NCBI RefSeq assembly: GCF_002723455.1
Contig: NZ_PDUS01000006.1
Span: forward strand, 62,001 to 126,000
Source: Pseudoalteromonas sp. 3D05
Lineage (GTDB): Bacteria > Pseudomonadota > Gammaproteobacteria > Enterobacterales > Alteromonadaceae
Direction of reading: 5' to 3'
DNA length: 64,000 bases
In this document: positions 10,801-20,887 of the stretch, one piece after another
Layout: each line of letters begins with the position of its first letter
How positions within the stretch are numbered: the first letter of the stretch is position 1
Program-made: the position numbers and the translations under genes
The notes under the pieces: generated by a model
The model's database searches: none
What the model saw: only the letters and a program-made list of their open reading frames with translations
Told to the model about the DNA's origin: nothing

Positions 10801-11279
10801 TATCTAATCCTGAAATGGCGACGATACTTGCGTAATAATAAGAAAATCCAAGGCCAACTTAGCATGCCTGTAACGACGGGCCATAAATACTGCGGGTTAA
10901 AATAAACGTCCATTAAAAAATGATTTAGCCAAAATTGCATGAGATGGTAAAACATTAAGAATAAACCCACTAAAATAGCTTGTTGCCAAATGGAAAAATT
11001 GCGAATTTTTTGAAAGTTACTAGCTGTAACAAAAATACAAATAGAAAAGGTGAGTGAATTGACACCCAACGGCGAACCCGACGCTAAATCAATCAATAAA
11101 CCAACAACCCAGGCAGTACCAATATTTAATCGATGAGGAACCGCTAATGACCAATACATTAAAACCAACAACACCCAATCTGGGCGAAACGGTTCAAATG
11201 AAAAAGGCAGAGGCATTAGCGACATAATCAAAGCAAAGAAAATACTCACTCCGATCAAAAAGCTATGACGGCTATTCAC
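10800..11279 (-). CDS. mreD: Rod shape-determining protein MreD
   Basis: MreD is the small inner-membrane partner of MreC in the elongasome. I place its start at the GTG at 11279, giving 159 residues (E. coli has 162). A good AGGAG lies about ten bases upstream, inside the end of mreC. A longer reading from an ATG at 11315 adds 12 residues but has no ribosome-binding site. With the GTG the overlap with mreC is eight bases. The protein has five or so hydrophobic segments, starting with one at about residues 7-27, and ends with a basic tail (RKYRRHFRIR). Sequence conservation in MreD is weak; the call rests on topology, length and position after mreBC. Confidence 0.93.
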   Translation of the reverse strand: MNSRHSFLIGVSIFFALIMSLMPLPFSFEPFRPDWVLLVLMYWSLAVPHRLNIGTAWVVGLLIDLASGSPLGVNSLTFSICIFVTASNFQKIRNFSIWQQAILVGLFLMFYHLMQFWLNHFLMDVYFNPQYLWPVVTGMLSWPWIFLLLRKYRRHFRIR

Positions 11280-12113
11280 TGCTAATAATCTCCTGCTGCT
11301 GACGCCATAAAACAACCAATAAACGGATGCGATCTAGTTGAGCTACAGGCTCAGCGTATACTTGAGCAAAAGGACTGCCTTCATCACGGTTGATTTCTGT
11401 AACAATGGCAACGGGGTAACCCTCAGGAAATGTGCCACCCAATCCTGATGTCACCAACACATCACCTATGCGAACATCTAAACTATGAGGAACATGCGAC
11501 AATTTAACTTGATTTATCTTACCCATACCTTCAACCACAGTGCGCACTTCATTACGTAAAATACGCACCGGTGTAGCATGAGTCGTGTCCGTCATCAACA
11601 ACACACGAGACGTTGTTGACCCAACCTTCGTTAATTGGCCAACAACCCCCATTTCATCAATTACCGCCTGCCCTTCACTTAAACCATCGATTGCGCCTCG
11701 GTTAATAACCACTTGGTGGCTATACGGGTTTGAATGCACCGATAGTATTTGGGCGATAATTTTTCGGTTGGCTTGCTTTGCTGAAGAGCCTAGTAGTGCT
11801 CTTAGTTTCTGATTTTCTTTCGTTAAAAATTGGTATTGTTGTAACTGCTCACTTTGTAACAACTGCTTTTGTTTAAGCGCTTCATTTTCGCTTAATAGTT
11901 GCTCACGAGTTTGTAAGCTTTTAGCACCAAAACTAAATACTTCATACGGTAAGTTGGCAAGATAAATTAATGGGCTGACAAGTGTATTTAAACTGGTGCG
12001 TACCGTTGTACTACCTTCGGTATACTTATCGCCAACTATCAACACGATACTCAAAAGCACTGCGACAAAAAGTCGCAGTTGCAATGAAATCGTACGTCCA
12101 AACATTAACTTCA

Positions 12114-12114
<1 letters not shown>
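11272..12114 (-). CDS. mreC: Rod shape-determining protein MreC
   Basis: This 280-residue bitopic protein links MreB and the peptidoglycan synthases in the elongasome. There is an N-terminal membrane segment (about residues 10-30). A coiled coil follows at about 70-108 (leucine, glutamine and glutamate rich), then the beta-barrel domain, with GAIDGLSEGQAVID and VTSGLGGTFPEGYPVA. E. coli MreC is longer (367 residues) because of a C-terminal extension that is missing here; the short form is common in other families. Its ATG overlaps the mreB stop by one base (TAATG). Confidence 0.96.
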
Positions 12115-13190
<1,076 letters not shown>

Positions 13191-13263
13191 TTAGCTATTA
13201 GTCACTTTAACACGCTGAGTTTGTTCAGCAATCAAAAGCATCATTAGCTAGGTAAATTAGCAA

Positions 13264-13284
13264 AAAGGAAGCATTGCTTCCTTT
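13264..13284 (-). terminator. Rho-independent terminator after the FGE-sulfatase gene
   Basis: A perfect nine-base stem (AAAGGAAGC with GCTTCCTTT) closes a three-base loop. Read on the minus strand it is followed by a T run, ten bases after the stop of the secreted-protein gene. It separates that gene from the mreB operon on the same strand. Confidence 0.8.
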
Positions 13285-13293
13285 CAAGAATAT

Positions 13294-15300
13294 TTATCGT
13301 TCTCGTACTAAGCGAAAACCAATGTAATTTGCACGAAAATCAGGTGCTAAAATCAAACGTGTTGCTGCTCTGGCAAGGCTTGGAGCAAAATTCCATGCAC
13401 CACCACGCACTGTTACGTCTGATTGACCCGATGATTTATGAGTCCATTCCCATACATTTCCTACCGTATCGTACAAGCCAAACGCGTTGGGCGAAAACGA
13501 ACCTACAGGCGCTGCGCTGCGGTTTGACCATTCACTGCCACACCAACCACAATTAGCTAGGTTTTTACCAATTTCATTACCCCAAGGGTATTCTGTTGTT
13601 GTACCTGAGCGAGCAGCATATTCCCACTCAATTTCACTAGGTAAACGATATTGTTGGGCAGTCTCACCCGATAACCAATCAGCGTAAGCTTTAGCATCAT
13701 TGTAAGTTAAGCACACCGCTGGGAAATTACTTTCTTGCTCAAAACCTGGATTACGCCAATTTAAGCTCACTTCCCACACAGGTTCACCATTAAGGTAATA
13801 AGCGCAGCCACGATTAAGTTCAGCCTCGGTTTTATAACCTGTGCTCGATACAAACTTTTGGTACTCACCCACGGTCACTTCTTTGCTTTGCATAGCAAAA
13901 GAGTTTTCAATCGTTTTTTCGACCACCGGGCGCTCGTTTGCTAAGCCGTTACCGTTAATATCGCCCATTTTGAACGTACCAGCTGGGATCACAACAACAG
14001 CAGCGCTCGACGTGCTATTTATCGATTTATTGCTTTGCTCTCTGGTGAAGGTCGGTGCAGCAATCGACTCAGGCTTTTTTACTAACTTGGCGTTTATCGT
14101 GTGTGCCTTTCGTAAATCAATCCTAACACGGTAAGGTTTATACCCTTGCTTACGCACTTCAATATCATGAAGCCCACGTGGTAACGACGTTGATAGTCGT
14201 GTCGAGCCAAAACTCACTCCATCAATAAACACTTCGTCATCGTACACATTTGAACGTAATGTCAGCTCGACCATTTTGTTCTTCGTATTATCAACAACAA
14301 GCGAGTTTGCATTCGTTGCTGGCTTTACAGCGTAATCTCTAACAGGCTGTTGGCTCATACGCGATACAGAAACGGTATTATCCTGAGTATCACTGAATGT
14401 TAACTGACTATCGTAAAACCCTGTTCCGTAGCTTGCTTGGTAAGCTGTGCTTAGTGGAGTACCGTACTCTGAGCAATAACGGTTATCAACACTCAATAAG
14501 TTGCATAAACGGCTACTGTTTACATCGCCACGCATAGTCACGCTCAGGTTAACGTTATAATTACCTTGACCACTAAATGCGCTATTTACAACATGACTAC
14601 TAATAATTTGTACTTGAGCGCCAGCCATATTGCGTTTAGGTTCAACTAGACGTTCTTCCGTCAGGTTGGCAAAAATTTGATCAATGAAGCGTTTTGTGGC
14701 TTTTTGCAAGCCCATTTGTTGACCGCGTTGTTCACAGGCAGCCAGCGTTTCAGTGCGCTTACAGTTAATTGTATGATCAACCTCAAGCGTACCTTCACGA
14801 GTAAACTCATTTCTTAATCGTTCAACACGTGCTGTTGTTAGTTGCTCTTTCAAGCTTTCGAGGGTATTTAACTGAGTATGTTTAGCTACACGAATTTGCT
14901 CAATATCTTTACGATGTGATGCAATTGCCGCTAACTGCATCGCGATGTCATCTTTATTTTGTTTATGATCAACAACGGCTTGCTGGTAACGCGCCTGAGC
15001 AGTACTAATATCAATAGTAGGATCGTCGATCAGACGACGATACATTTCATTCATCGCATCAAGCGCTTGGTTTTTCTCTTTGTCTAACTCAGCTGAGCGA
15101 GCACGTAATAAATCAAGTTGGCTTTGTAACTGACTTTCTTCTTTTAAGTGTTTTTCAAGTATTTGTGTAGAGTTATCGTATTCAGCTTGTTTAATACTGA
15201 TCTCAGATTCAATTCCAGAAACGGTTGCTGTATCTTGTGCAAATGCACACGATGCAAACAAACTTGCTGAAATTAACAGAGATAAAGGAGCAATTCGCAT
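13294..15300 (-). CDS. Secreted PEGA plus formylglycine-generating-enzyme-like (SUMF1) protein
   Basis: This is a 668-residue exported protein. I start it at the ATG at 15300, preceded by GGAATGGA; an upstream TTG would spoil the signal peptide. A clear signal sequence (ending CAFA) is followed by a coiled coil of about 150 residues. An unassigned region comes next, then a PEGA domain near residues 340-405 (DDEVFIDGVSFGST) and a C-terminal FGE-sulfatase domain (about 435-668). That domain starts VVVIPAGTFKMGD and includes LPSEIEWEYAARSG, GNVWEW and VRGGAWN. Four cysteines lie in it, two of them as CGWC. True formylglycine activity is not shown; many such bacterial domains only bind or decorate envelope targets. 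It stands alone with its own terminator. Confidence 0.85.
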   Translation of the reverse strand: MRIAPLSLLISASLFASCAFAQDTATVSGIESEISIKQAEYDNSTQILEKHLKEESQLQSQLDLLRARSAELDKEKNQALDAMNEMYRRLIDDPTIDISTAQARYQQAVVDHKQNKDDIAMQLAAIASHRKDIEQIRVAKHTQLNTLESLKEQLTTARVERLRNEFTREGTLEVDHTINCKRTETLAACEQRGQQMGLQKATKRFIDQIFANLTEERLVEPKRNMAGAQVQIISSHVVNSAFSGQGNYNVNLSVTMRGDVNSSRLCNLLSVDNRYCSEYGTPLSTAYQASYGTGFYDSQLTFSDTQDNTVSVSRMSQQPVRDYAVKPATNANSLVVDNTKNKMVELTLRSNVYDDEVFIDGVSFGSTRLSTSLPRGLHDIEVRKQGYKPYRVRIDLRKAHTINAKLVKKPESIAAPTFTREQSNKSINSTSSAAVVVIPAGTFKMGDINGNGLANERPVVEKTIENSFAMQSKEVTVGEYQKFVSSTGYKTEAELNRGCAYYLNGEPVWEVSLNWRNPGFEQESNFPAVCLTYNDAKAYADWLSGETAQQYRLPSEIEWEYAARSGTTTEYPWGNEIGKNLANCGWCGSEWSNRSAAPVGSFSPNAFGLYDTVGNVWEWTHKSSGQSDVTVRGGAWNFAPSLARAATRLILAPDFRANYIGFRLVRER

Positions 15301-15559
15301 ATATTCCATTCCCAAAAAGCGGCAATTATTTGGTCATTATTTATTTTTTATAATTAAACTCTTATGCTATGTACTTGCAAGGCAAAACACAAGCTTTGTT
15401 CAAAAATTATCTGAGTTTACAACTATTACCATCCATCATGCTAGTAAATAACCATTTCATTCAATGAAAATCATCATTTTAATGCTTATGTTATGAATCA
15501 TTTTCTTATAGATAATTATTTTGCTAGCCTTGTGTATCATTTTATTCAAAGATAAAACC

Positions 15560-16456
15560 GTGTATTCAATTTCCGAGTCCCCACTACAACAAATAACAAG
15601 CCCAATATTGCTCAAACAAAATCTTACCTTGCACATAAAGCGTGATGATCTTCTGCACCCGCTGATCAGTGGCAACAAGTGGCGTAAATTAAAATACAAT
15701 TTAATTAGTATGCGCACTCAAGGGAAAAGCGAATTAGTGACTTTTGGAGGGGCCTTCTCAAATCATATCCATGCCTGTGCTGCGGCCGGAAAAGAATTTA
15801 ATTTCAAAACACACGGAATCATTCGTGGTCCTGAACTTGATTTAAATAACCCAACCTTACAATTTGCTCAACAAGCAGGTATGCATCTACACCCAGTGAC
15901 ACGTTTAGAGTACCGCGAACGCCATAAACATGATTATTTAACCGCATTGCAAACACGATTTCCACATGCCTACTTACTTCCTGAGGGAGGCACAAATGAG
16001 GCCGCTTTATTTGGTTGTAAAGAACTGGCAGAATCATTACCACACAGTGATTATATAATTTGTCCAACGGGAAGTGGTGGCACGCTTGCTGGATTGATAG
16101 AAGGCGCCTCCCCAAATACACATGTAATGGGTATCGCTGTTTTGAAGCAAGCTGAGTATTTAATTAATGAAATAAAAGCACTGAGCAAAAAAGCAAATAG
16201 CCAAACTAATTGGCAGCTACTGTGTGATTACCATGACGGCGGATACGGAAGGTTTAGTCAGCACTTATGGCAGTTTTGTGAGTCAATGCGCACCGCTCAT
16301 CTACTACCGCTTGAACCTATTTACTCAGGGAAAATGATGTATGCATTATGGCAGCTAATTGAACAAGGCTTCTTTGCATCTGGGAGTAAAATTGTCGCAA
16401 TCCACACTGGCGGCCTCCAAGGATTGGATGGATTACGATATCGACAACTCATATAA
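15560..16456 (+). CDS. PLP-dependent 1-aminocyclopropane-1-carboxylate deaminase/D-cysteine desulfhydrase family
   Basis: This is a cytoplasmic fold-type II PLP enzyme of about 298 residues. The lysine-bearing motif SGNKWRKLKYNL is typical of the ACC deaminase/D-cysteine desulfhydrase group. The phosphate-binding GSGGTLAG loop is present. Start choice is uncertain: I take the GTG at 15560, just before YSISESPLQQ where similarity to the family begins. A TTG at 15521 would add 13 hydrophobic, unconserved residues, and neither has a strong ribosome-binding site. Real ACC deaminases and D-cysteine desulfhydrases cannot be told apart here; desulfhydrase-like activity is more usual in marine gammaproteobacteria. 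The gene is convergent with the EAL gene eight bases away. Confidence 0.83.
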   Translation: MYSISESPLQQITSPILLKQNLTLHIKRDDLLHPLISGNKWRKLKYNLISMRTQGKSELVTFGGAFSNHIHACAAAGKEFNFKTHGIIRGPELDLNNPTLQFAQQAGMHLHPVTRLEYRERHKHDYLTALQTRFPHAYLLPEGGTNEAALFGCKELAESLPHSDYIICPTGSGGTLAGLIEGASPNTHVMGIAVLKQAEYLINEIKALSKKANSQTNWQLLCDYHDGGYGRFSQHLWQFCESMRTAHLLPLEPIYSGKMMYALWQLIEQGFFASGSKIVAIHTGGLQGLDGLRYRQLI

Positions 16457-16464
16457 ACATAATT

Positions 16465-18195
16465 TTAGTAAAGTGTTACTTGAGTGAACTCTTGCAATGG
16501 TTCCGTAAAATAAAAACCTTGCGCAGCTCTTACACCTAGGTTCTTTAACGTATTTAGTTCTTGTTGCGTTTCCACACCCACGCCATAAACACCAAGATTA
16601 AGCTGCTCACCTTTAGCAACAATGTCTTGAACAGTACGCTGTTGCTTTAAATGCTTATCAATATTGTGCATCAGCTCGTAGCCAAGCTTTAACCCTCTGA
16701 GTAGCTTAAACGACGTTAAAGATGCAAACTCATCACTGGTAAGAATATTATCAATGACAATTGATGCATTTATCGCGGTAATCTGCTCAAAAGCAGGTGT
16801 AAGCTCAGCTTTAAACTGATTAAAGTCCTCTGCTGAAATCTCAAACTGGAGTTTCTGAGCATCTTTAAATGTACTGATAGTCTGTGCAAACTGCTTCCAA
16901 AACCGTCGGTTTACCCAGTTTTGTGAATGTAAGTTAATACTTACAACCAACTGTGAAGGCTCTTTATTTAGAATAGATATCACATGTTCAATAACCGTAA
17001 TATCCAACTGCATGATTGAAGTATCGGTTTTTAAATGAGGAATAAACTGCCTAGCAGATAATAATCCTAACGATTTATGTCTAATTCTTATCAGAGCCTC
17101 ATGTTGTAGCATTTCCCCTGTATTCAAATCAAAAAGAGGCTGAAAAAATAGAGTGAATTTTTTCTTTGCTATGTACTCTGGTAAATCTTTGCTGCTACTT
17201 TTTAATACTTCAAAATGAGTATGACTAAAAGGTATCCGCATTGTATGCCGCCATGGGCTTTGCTTAGCTTGCTCTAAAGCGGATTTAGTAAGTTGATAAA
17301 CAACAGATTGATCTGCACCTAATCTATAATTACATACACCTAATTTAATATTTTTTCGCGACAAATCTTGACGGTAGAATAGTGAAGCCTGATAAATCAC
17401 TTGATGCAGCTTATGTGTATAACTGTCTAACTTTGCTTGCGGTATACCCTGTAAAGTAATCGCCAACCCACCTGATTTAAGCAGTTTAACTGAAACTTTA
17501 GGAAGTTCACCAAACCCTTTAGCAATAACCAATTTAAAATGGCTTTCTAAGTCGATATTCTCTGGAAAAGGGTAGCCCCAATAAAACAGTGCGAATAAAT
17601 GGTAATTACCTTGCTGTATGTAATACAACTTTTCAATTTCATCATCTTTGATTGTCTTAGGTACACTACTCGCCCCCTCTTCGTGACTTTTGTTACTACC
17701 TACACGACTATTGTTTGGTAAACGTTGAGAGGAAGCCCTGGTTGCTTGTGCAAAGTTACTTTCATAACGTTTATAAAGCATTTTCCACCAGCGATACCCC
17801 CACATTATTGCACCAATGATAACCAAATTAAATAATATAAATATGTAGCTTTCAACAACCCAATAAGGCCTATGGTAGAGCCTCAAACTAATATTTTTAT
17901 AATTAAATATGTCACTTTTTTCACCCATCAAAGCAGAAAAGTAGTGCGGCGTTGAATTACCCTCGGGCTCAAGCATAAAACCATGTGCATTTACTAATGC
18001 ACCAATGACTTCTTTGTTTACAACCATATCTAGCTTTAAATCATAAACCTGCTGGGCAAGTTTTACTCCTGCTACATGCACCTTCTGATGCAAAACGTCA
18101 CCCAATAAGAGGTTAAATACACAAATAAACATTAAGCAAACAGCAATATAAATACTGAGCATATTTACTCGTAGATTTTTCAATTTAATTGCCAT
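16465..18195 (-). CDS. Membrane EAL-domain protein, probably impaired as a c-di-GMP phosphodiesterase
   Basis: This 576-residue protein starts at the ATG at 18195 (a GTG three codons earlier is possible). There are two transmembrane segments, about residues 11-33 and 115-137, with a small periplasmic domain between them. A weak GGDEF-like region without the signature follows (about 185-325), then a C-terminal EAL domain. The EAL motif (EALIRIRH), the asparagine in VSINLH and GVETQQEL are present. Loop 6, normally DDFGTG, reads DNILTS, and the lysine motif lacks its following aspartate. These changes suggest loss of catalysis or a binding-only role. Its terminus faces the PLP enzyme gene. Confidence 0.85.
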   Translation of the reverse strand: MAIKLKNLRVNMLSIYIAVCLMFICVFNLLLGDVLHQKVHVAGVKLAQQVYDLKLDMVVNKEVIGALVNAHGFMLEPEGNSTPHYFSALMGEKSDIFNYKNISLRLYHRPYWVVESYIFILFNLVIIGAIMWGYRWWKMLYKRYESNFAQATRASSQRLPNNSRVGSNKSHEEGASSVPKTIKDDEIEKLYYIQQGNYHLFALFYWGYPFPENIDLESHFKLVIAKGFGELPKVSVKLLKSGGLAITLQGIPQAKLDSYTHKLHQVIYQASLFYRQDLSRKNIKLGVCNYRLGADQSVVYQLTKSALEQAKQSPWRHTMRIPFSHTHFEVLKSSSKDLPEYIAKKKFTLFFQPLFDLNTGEMLQHEALIRIRHKSLGLLSARQFIPHLKTDTSIMQLDITVIEHVISILNKEPSQLVVSINLHSQNWVNRRFWKQFAQTISTFKDAQKLQFEISAEDFNQFKAELTPAFEQITAINASIVIDNILTSDEFASLTSFKLLRGLKLGYELMHNIDKHLKQQRTVQDIVAKGEQLNLGVYGVGVETQQELNTLKNLGVRAAQGFYFTEPLQEFTQVTLY

Positions 18196-18204
18196 GGTTC
18201 GCAC

Positions 18205-18551
18205 AGAATGATGAAGGAATAGATCAAGTGTTGTTCAAGATCCCCATAAACACAAGGCTTGGAGGCTATTTTAAATGTAACCAAGGTGCTCAAATTATAA
18301 AACCTACGTATTTATAATTACCTAACTGATAATGACGACAGTATTAGGGTCTGCTTACCTTTAAAGGTTAAATGTACAGCAGTCTGTTTGGTATTTAGGC
18401 AAGGCTGTGCCTATGTGGTGTGGTTATTCCCCATAAATAGGCGCTCATCATAAAGCAAACGAAAATAGGTATTGTAACTGCGCTACTCCTACGTACTGAT
18501 AAGTTGGCTTCAACTCTTACTAGAGCAAACCATTTTTATAGCTATAAAGAC
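18205..18551. other. Non-coding gap with a possible decayed repeat element
   Basis: About 350 bases without a supportable gene separate the EAL gene start from the ssb terminator. Within 18342-18470 lies a block with the 12-base palindrome ACCTTTAAAGGT (near 18357-18368) and a short AGGC-TGT-GCCT inverted repeat. It looks like a dispersed intergenic repeat or the end of a lost insertion sequence, which is only a guess. The part next to the EAL gene presumably carries that gene's promoter. Confidence 0.35.
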
Positions 18552-18579
18552 AAAAAAACCCTGTAATAACAGGGCTTTT
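18552..18579 (-). terminator. Terminator after ssb
   Basis: A six-base stem CCCTGT/ACAGGG with an AATA loop is followed on the minus strand by seven Ts. It lies 25 bases after the ssb stop codon. Confidence 0.85.
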
Positions 18580-18603
18580 CTATATTTTTACTTTTGTCTT
18601 TGG

Positions 18604-19335
18604 TTAAAACGGAATATCGTCGTCAAAGTCAATCGGTGGTTCCATTGGGTTTGATGCGCCGCCTTGCGGTGCGTTTTGCGGTTTAGGTGCAAAACCACCT
18701 TGTTGAGGTGCATTAGCATTGCTGCTTTGCTGCTGGTTATAACCACCACCTGATTGGTATTGATTATTTTGCTGCGGTGCAGTAGCTGGTTGCTGGCGCG
18801 CTGCTGGTGCTTGTTGCTGTGGCGCACTTTGTTGTTGCCCATAACCACCACCTTGTTGTGGTGCGCTTTGTTGCTGGCCATAACCGCCACCTTGTTGTGG
18901 AGCGCTTTGCTGTTGGTTGTAACCACCTTGTGATTGACCACCTTGAGACTGGCCACCTTGGTAACCACCACCTTGCTGATCACCTCCACGCGCACCTAAC
19001 ATTTGCATCTGGCCTGTGAAGCCATCTACAACGATTTCTGTGGTGTATTTTTCTTGACCTTGTTGATCGGTCCACTTACGTGTTTGAAGTTTACCTTCAA
19101 CGTAAATTTGTGAACCTTTACGGCAGTATTCACCCACGATTTCAGCTAATTTGCCAAAAAACACCACGCGATGCCATTCAGTTTTATCGACCATTTGGCC
19201 GGTGTTTTTATCTTTGTAGCTATCTGAAGTAGCTAAAGTAATGTTTGCTACGCCATTACCATTAGGCATATAACGTACTTCTGGATCTTGGCCTAAATTA
19301 CCAACCAAGATTACTTTATTAACACCGCGTGCCAT
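18604..19335 (-). CDS. ssb: Single-stranded DNA-binding protein
   Basis: SSB coats single-stranded DNA in replication, recombination and repair and recruits partners through its C-terminal tip. Residues 1-110 form the OB fold, starting [15 protein letters not shown]. Residues 117-220 are a glycine- and glutamine-rich linker. The tip is the conserved acidic DFDDDIPF. At 243 residues it is longer than E. coli SSB (178) because of the linker, which includes a tandem repeat. It has an AGGAG site and starts 20 bases after the yajR-like stop, so they may be co-transcribed. In E. coli ssb is divergent from uvrA; here the transporter gene lies between them. Confidence 0.98.
   Translation of the reverse strand: MARGVNKVILVGNLGQDPEVRYMPNGNGVANITLATSDSYKDKNTGQMVDKTEWHRVVFFGKLAEIVGEYCRKGSQIYVEGKLQTRKWTDQQGQEKYTTEIVVDGFTGQMQMLGARGGDQQGGGYQGGQSQGGQSQGGYNQQQSAPQQGGGYGQQQSAPQQGGGYGQQQSAPQQQAPAARQQPATAPQQNNQYQSGGGYNQQQSSNANAPQQGGFAPKPQNAPQGGASNPMEPPIDFDDDIPF
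18811..18915 (-). repeat. 39-bp in-frame tandem repeat in the SSB linker
   Basis: About 2.7 copies of a 39-base unit encode a 13-residue repeat ([13 protein letters not shown]) at SSB residues 141-175. The copies differ mostly at silent positions, so the repeat is not a very recent expansion. Such a unit could vary in number between strains. Confidence 0.85.
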
Positions 19336-19355
19336 GGACCTTTCTCCTATTTACG

Positions 19356-20723
19356 TTAGCTCAAACCAGCCACTTTACGGGCTTGGTCTAGGTCAAATTC
19401 TTTATCATTAATCTTTAAGTAGCTGCGATTTTCTTCGCATACAACCGTTGCTTCAATTACCCCTGGTAAAGCAACCAATTTAGAGGCAAGCGTTTGTGCT
19501 TGCTGCTCTGAACTTAATTCTGTCATTAAGCTAATCATTTTACTTCTAGGCGGGACTTGCATTTGCCAAGCAAGGATAAGCCATATTAACCCAACAAGTG
19601 CGGCTGCGGCAAACACTGCTTGCGGGCTTGCTGATTGCGCTACGTAACCCCCTAAAATGCCACCTAAAAATGCACCAAAAAATTGCCCTGAGGAAAACAC
19701 GCCCATGGCAGAACCTTTTTGATTGGCTGGGGCTAATCGCGAAACAAGCGCAGGCATTGTCGCTTCTAAAAAATTAAAAGCGATGAAGTAAGCAAGCATG
19801 CACAGTGCCATACCAATAACTGAATCAACACCCGCAGCTAAAGCTACCATGCTCAATACCAATACAATGATAGATCCTAAAAATGCCTGTTTTTCTTTTT
19901 CTTTACGAATAGCAATAATCATCACAGGCGCCATTAGCAAAAATGCTAAAATCAACACTGGAATATAGACTTGCCAATGTGCTTCAGCCGCCAAACCTTT
20001 TACAATTAATTGCCCAGGTAGCGCAACAAAAATAGCTGTTAACGTTAAGTGCAGGAGCATCACGCCAAAGTCTAAACGAGCAAGCTGTGAATGCTTAACC
20101 AGTTTTTTTATGTCAGAAAAACTGGCTAAAGTATCTCCTTTGGGTGCTTTACTTACGGCTTTAGGAACAAGAAAAAGCACAATAAATATGCCTAATACCG
20201 CTAATATTGCCGTTAGCCAAAATACACCTGCAATTCCCCAAGAAGCCGCCACCATTGGGCCTAACAACATAGCAAACGCAAAGCTCATACCTATGCTCAT
20301 GCCAATTACAGCCATTACTTTTGGCCGTTGTTCATCTCGGCTTAAATCAGATGCAAATGCTAATAAAGAACTGGCAATAGCCCCCATACCTTGTAAGGCA
20401 CGTCCAAGAGTAACCATTTGCATTGAATCAGCCGTTGCTGCGATCACAGAGCCCAAGGCAAACACACTCAAACCACCCACGATCACTTTTTTGCGGCCTA
20501 TTTTGTCTGATAACCAGCCCATAGGTATTTGCAATACAGCTTGCGTTAGTCCGTACGCACCAATAGCTATACCTATCCATAGTGGTGAAAAATCTGAAAG
20601 CTGCTGACCATAAATAGCCAGTACTGGCATAAGCATAAAGAGGCCAAGCATACGAAAAGCAAACACGCTCGCTAGGGAAACTGCGGCACGTTTTTCTCGT
20701 GAATTGAGTGAAGAAGCTGTCAT
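19356..20723 (-). CDS. yajR: Major facilitator superfamily transporter, YajR type with C-terminal YAM domain
   Basis: This 455-residue inner-membrane protein has 12 predicted transmembrane helices. The MFS motif A is in GWLSDKIGRKK after helix 2. Length and N-terminal sequence resemble E. coli YajR (about 454 residues). After the last helix comes a cytosolic tail of about 65 residues that looks like the ferredoxin-like YAM domain (GVIEATVVCEENRSYLKI). The substrate of YajR is unknown; it is thought to be a proton-coupled exporter. It is divergent from uvrA and lies just upstream of ssb on the same strand. Confidence 0.88.
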   Translation of the reverse strand: MTASSLNSREKRAAVSLASVFAFRMLGLFMLMPVLAIYGQQLSDFSPLWIGIAIGAYGLTQAVLQIPMGWLSDKIGRKKVIVGGLSVFALGSVIAATADSMQMVTLGRALQGMGAIASSLLAFASDLSRDEQRPKVMAVIGMSIGMSFAFAMLLGPMVAASWGIAGVFWLTAILAVLGIFIVLFLVPKAVSKAPKGDTLASFSDIKKLVKHSQLARLDFGVMLLHLTLTAIFVALPGQLIVKGLAAEAHWQVYIPVLILAFLLMAPVMIIAIRKEKEKQAFLGSIIVLVLSMVALAAGVDSVIGMALCMLAYFIAFNFLEATMPALVSRLAPANQKGSAMGVFSSGQFFGAFLGGILGGYVAQSASPQAVFAAAALVGLIWLILAWQMQVPPRSKMISLMTELSSEQQAQTLASKLVALPGVIEATVVCEENRSYLKINDKEFDLDQARKVAGLS

Positions 20724-20815
20724 GATTCGCGTGTTCTTGCTGTCTATTAGAATTCGAGGGGGGATTCTATCACAAGCTTAAGAATAAATAATCGCCTCAA
20801 AGCGATGATTTTTCA

Positions 20816-20846
20816 TTGATCAAGGATTAATCTTCCCGCGTATTAT
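20816..20846 (+). promoter_or_regulatory. Weak candidate sigma-70 promoter for uvrA
   Basis: TTGATC and TATTAT are separated by 19 bases, about 40 bases before the preferred uvrA start. The spacing is longer than ideal, so this is tentative. Confidence 0.3.
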
Positions 20847-20887
20847 GAGATACTCAACAAATAAATTTGGTAATGAAACGAGATAGC

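Noticed and set aside
18588..18995. A 135-codon minus-strand frame inside ssb
   Set aside because: It is a shadow of the low-complexity SSB linker in another frame, with lysine, asparagine and valine repeats and no ribosome-binding site.
20724..20866. LexA/SOS box shared by uvrA and the transporter gene
   Set aside because: CTGT occurs at 20738-20741 on the plus strand but has no ACAG at the required spacing.
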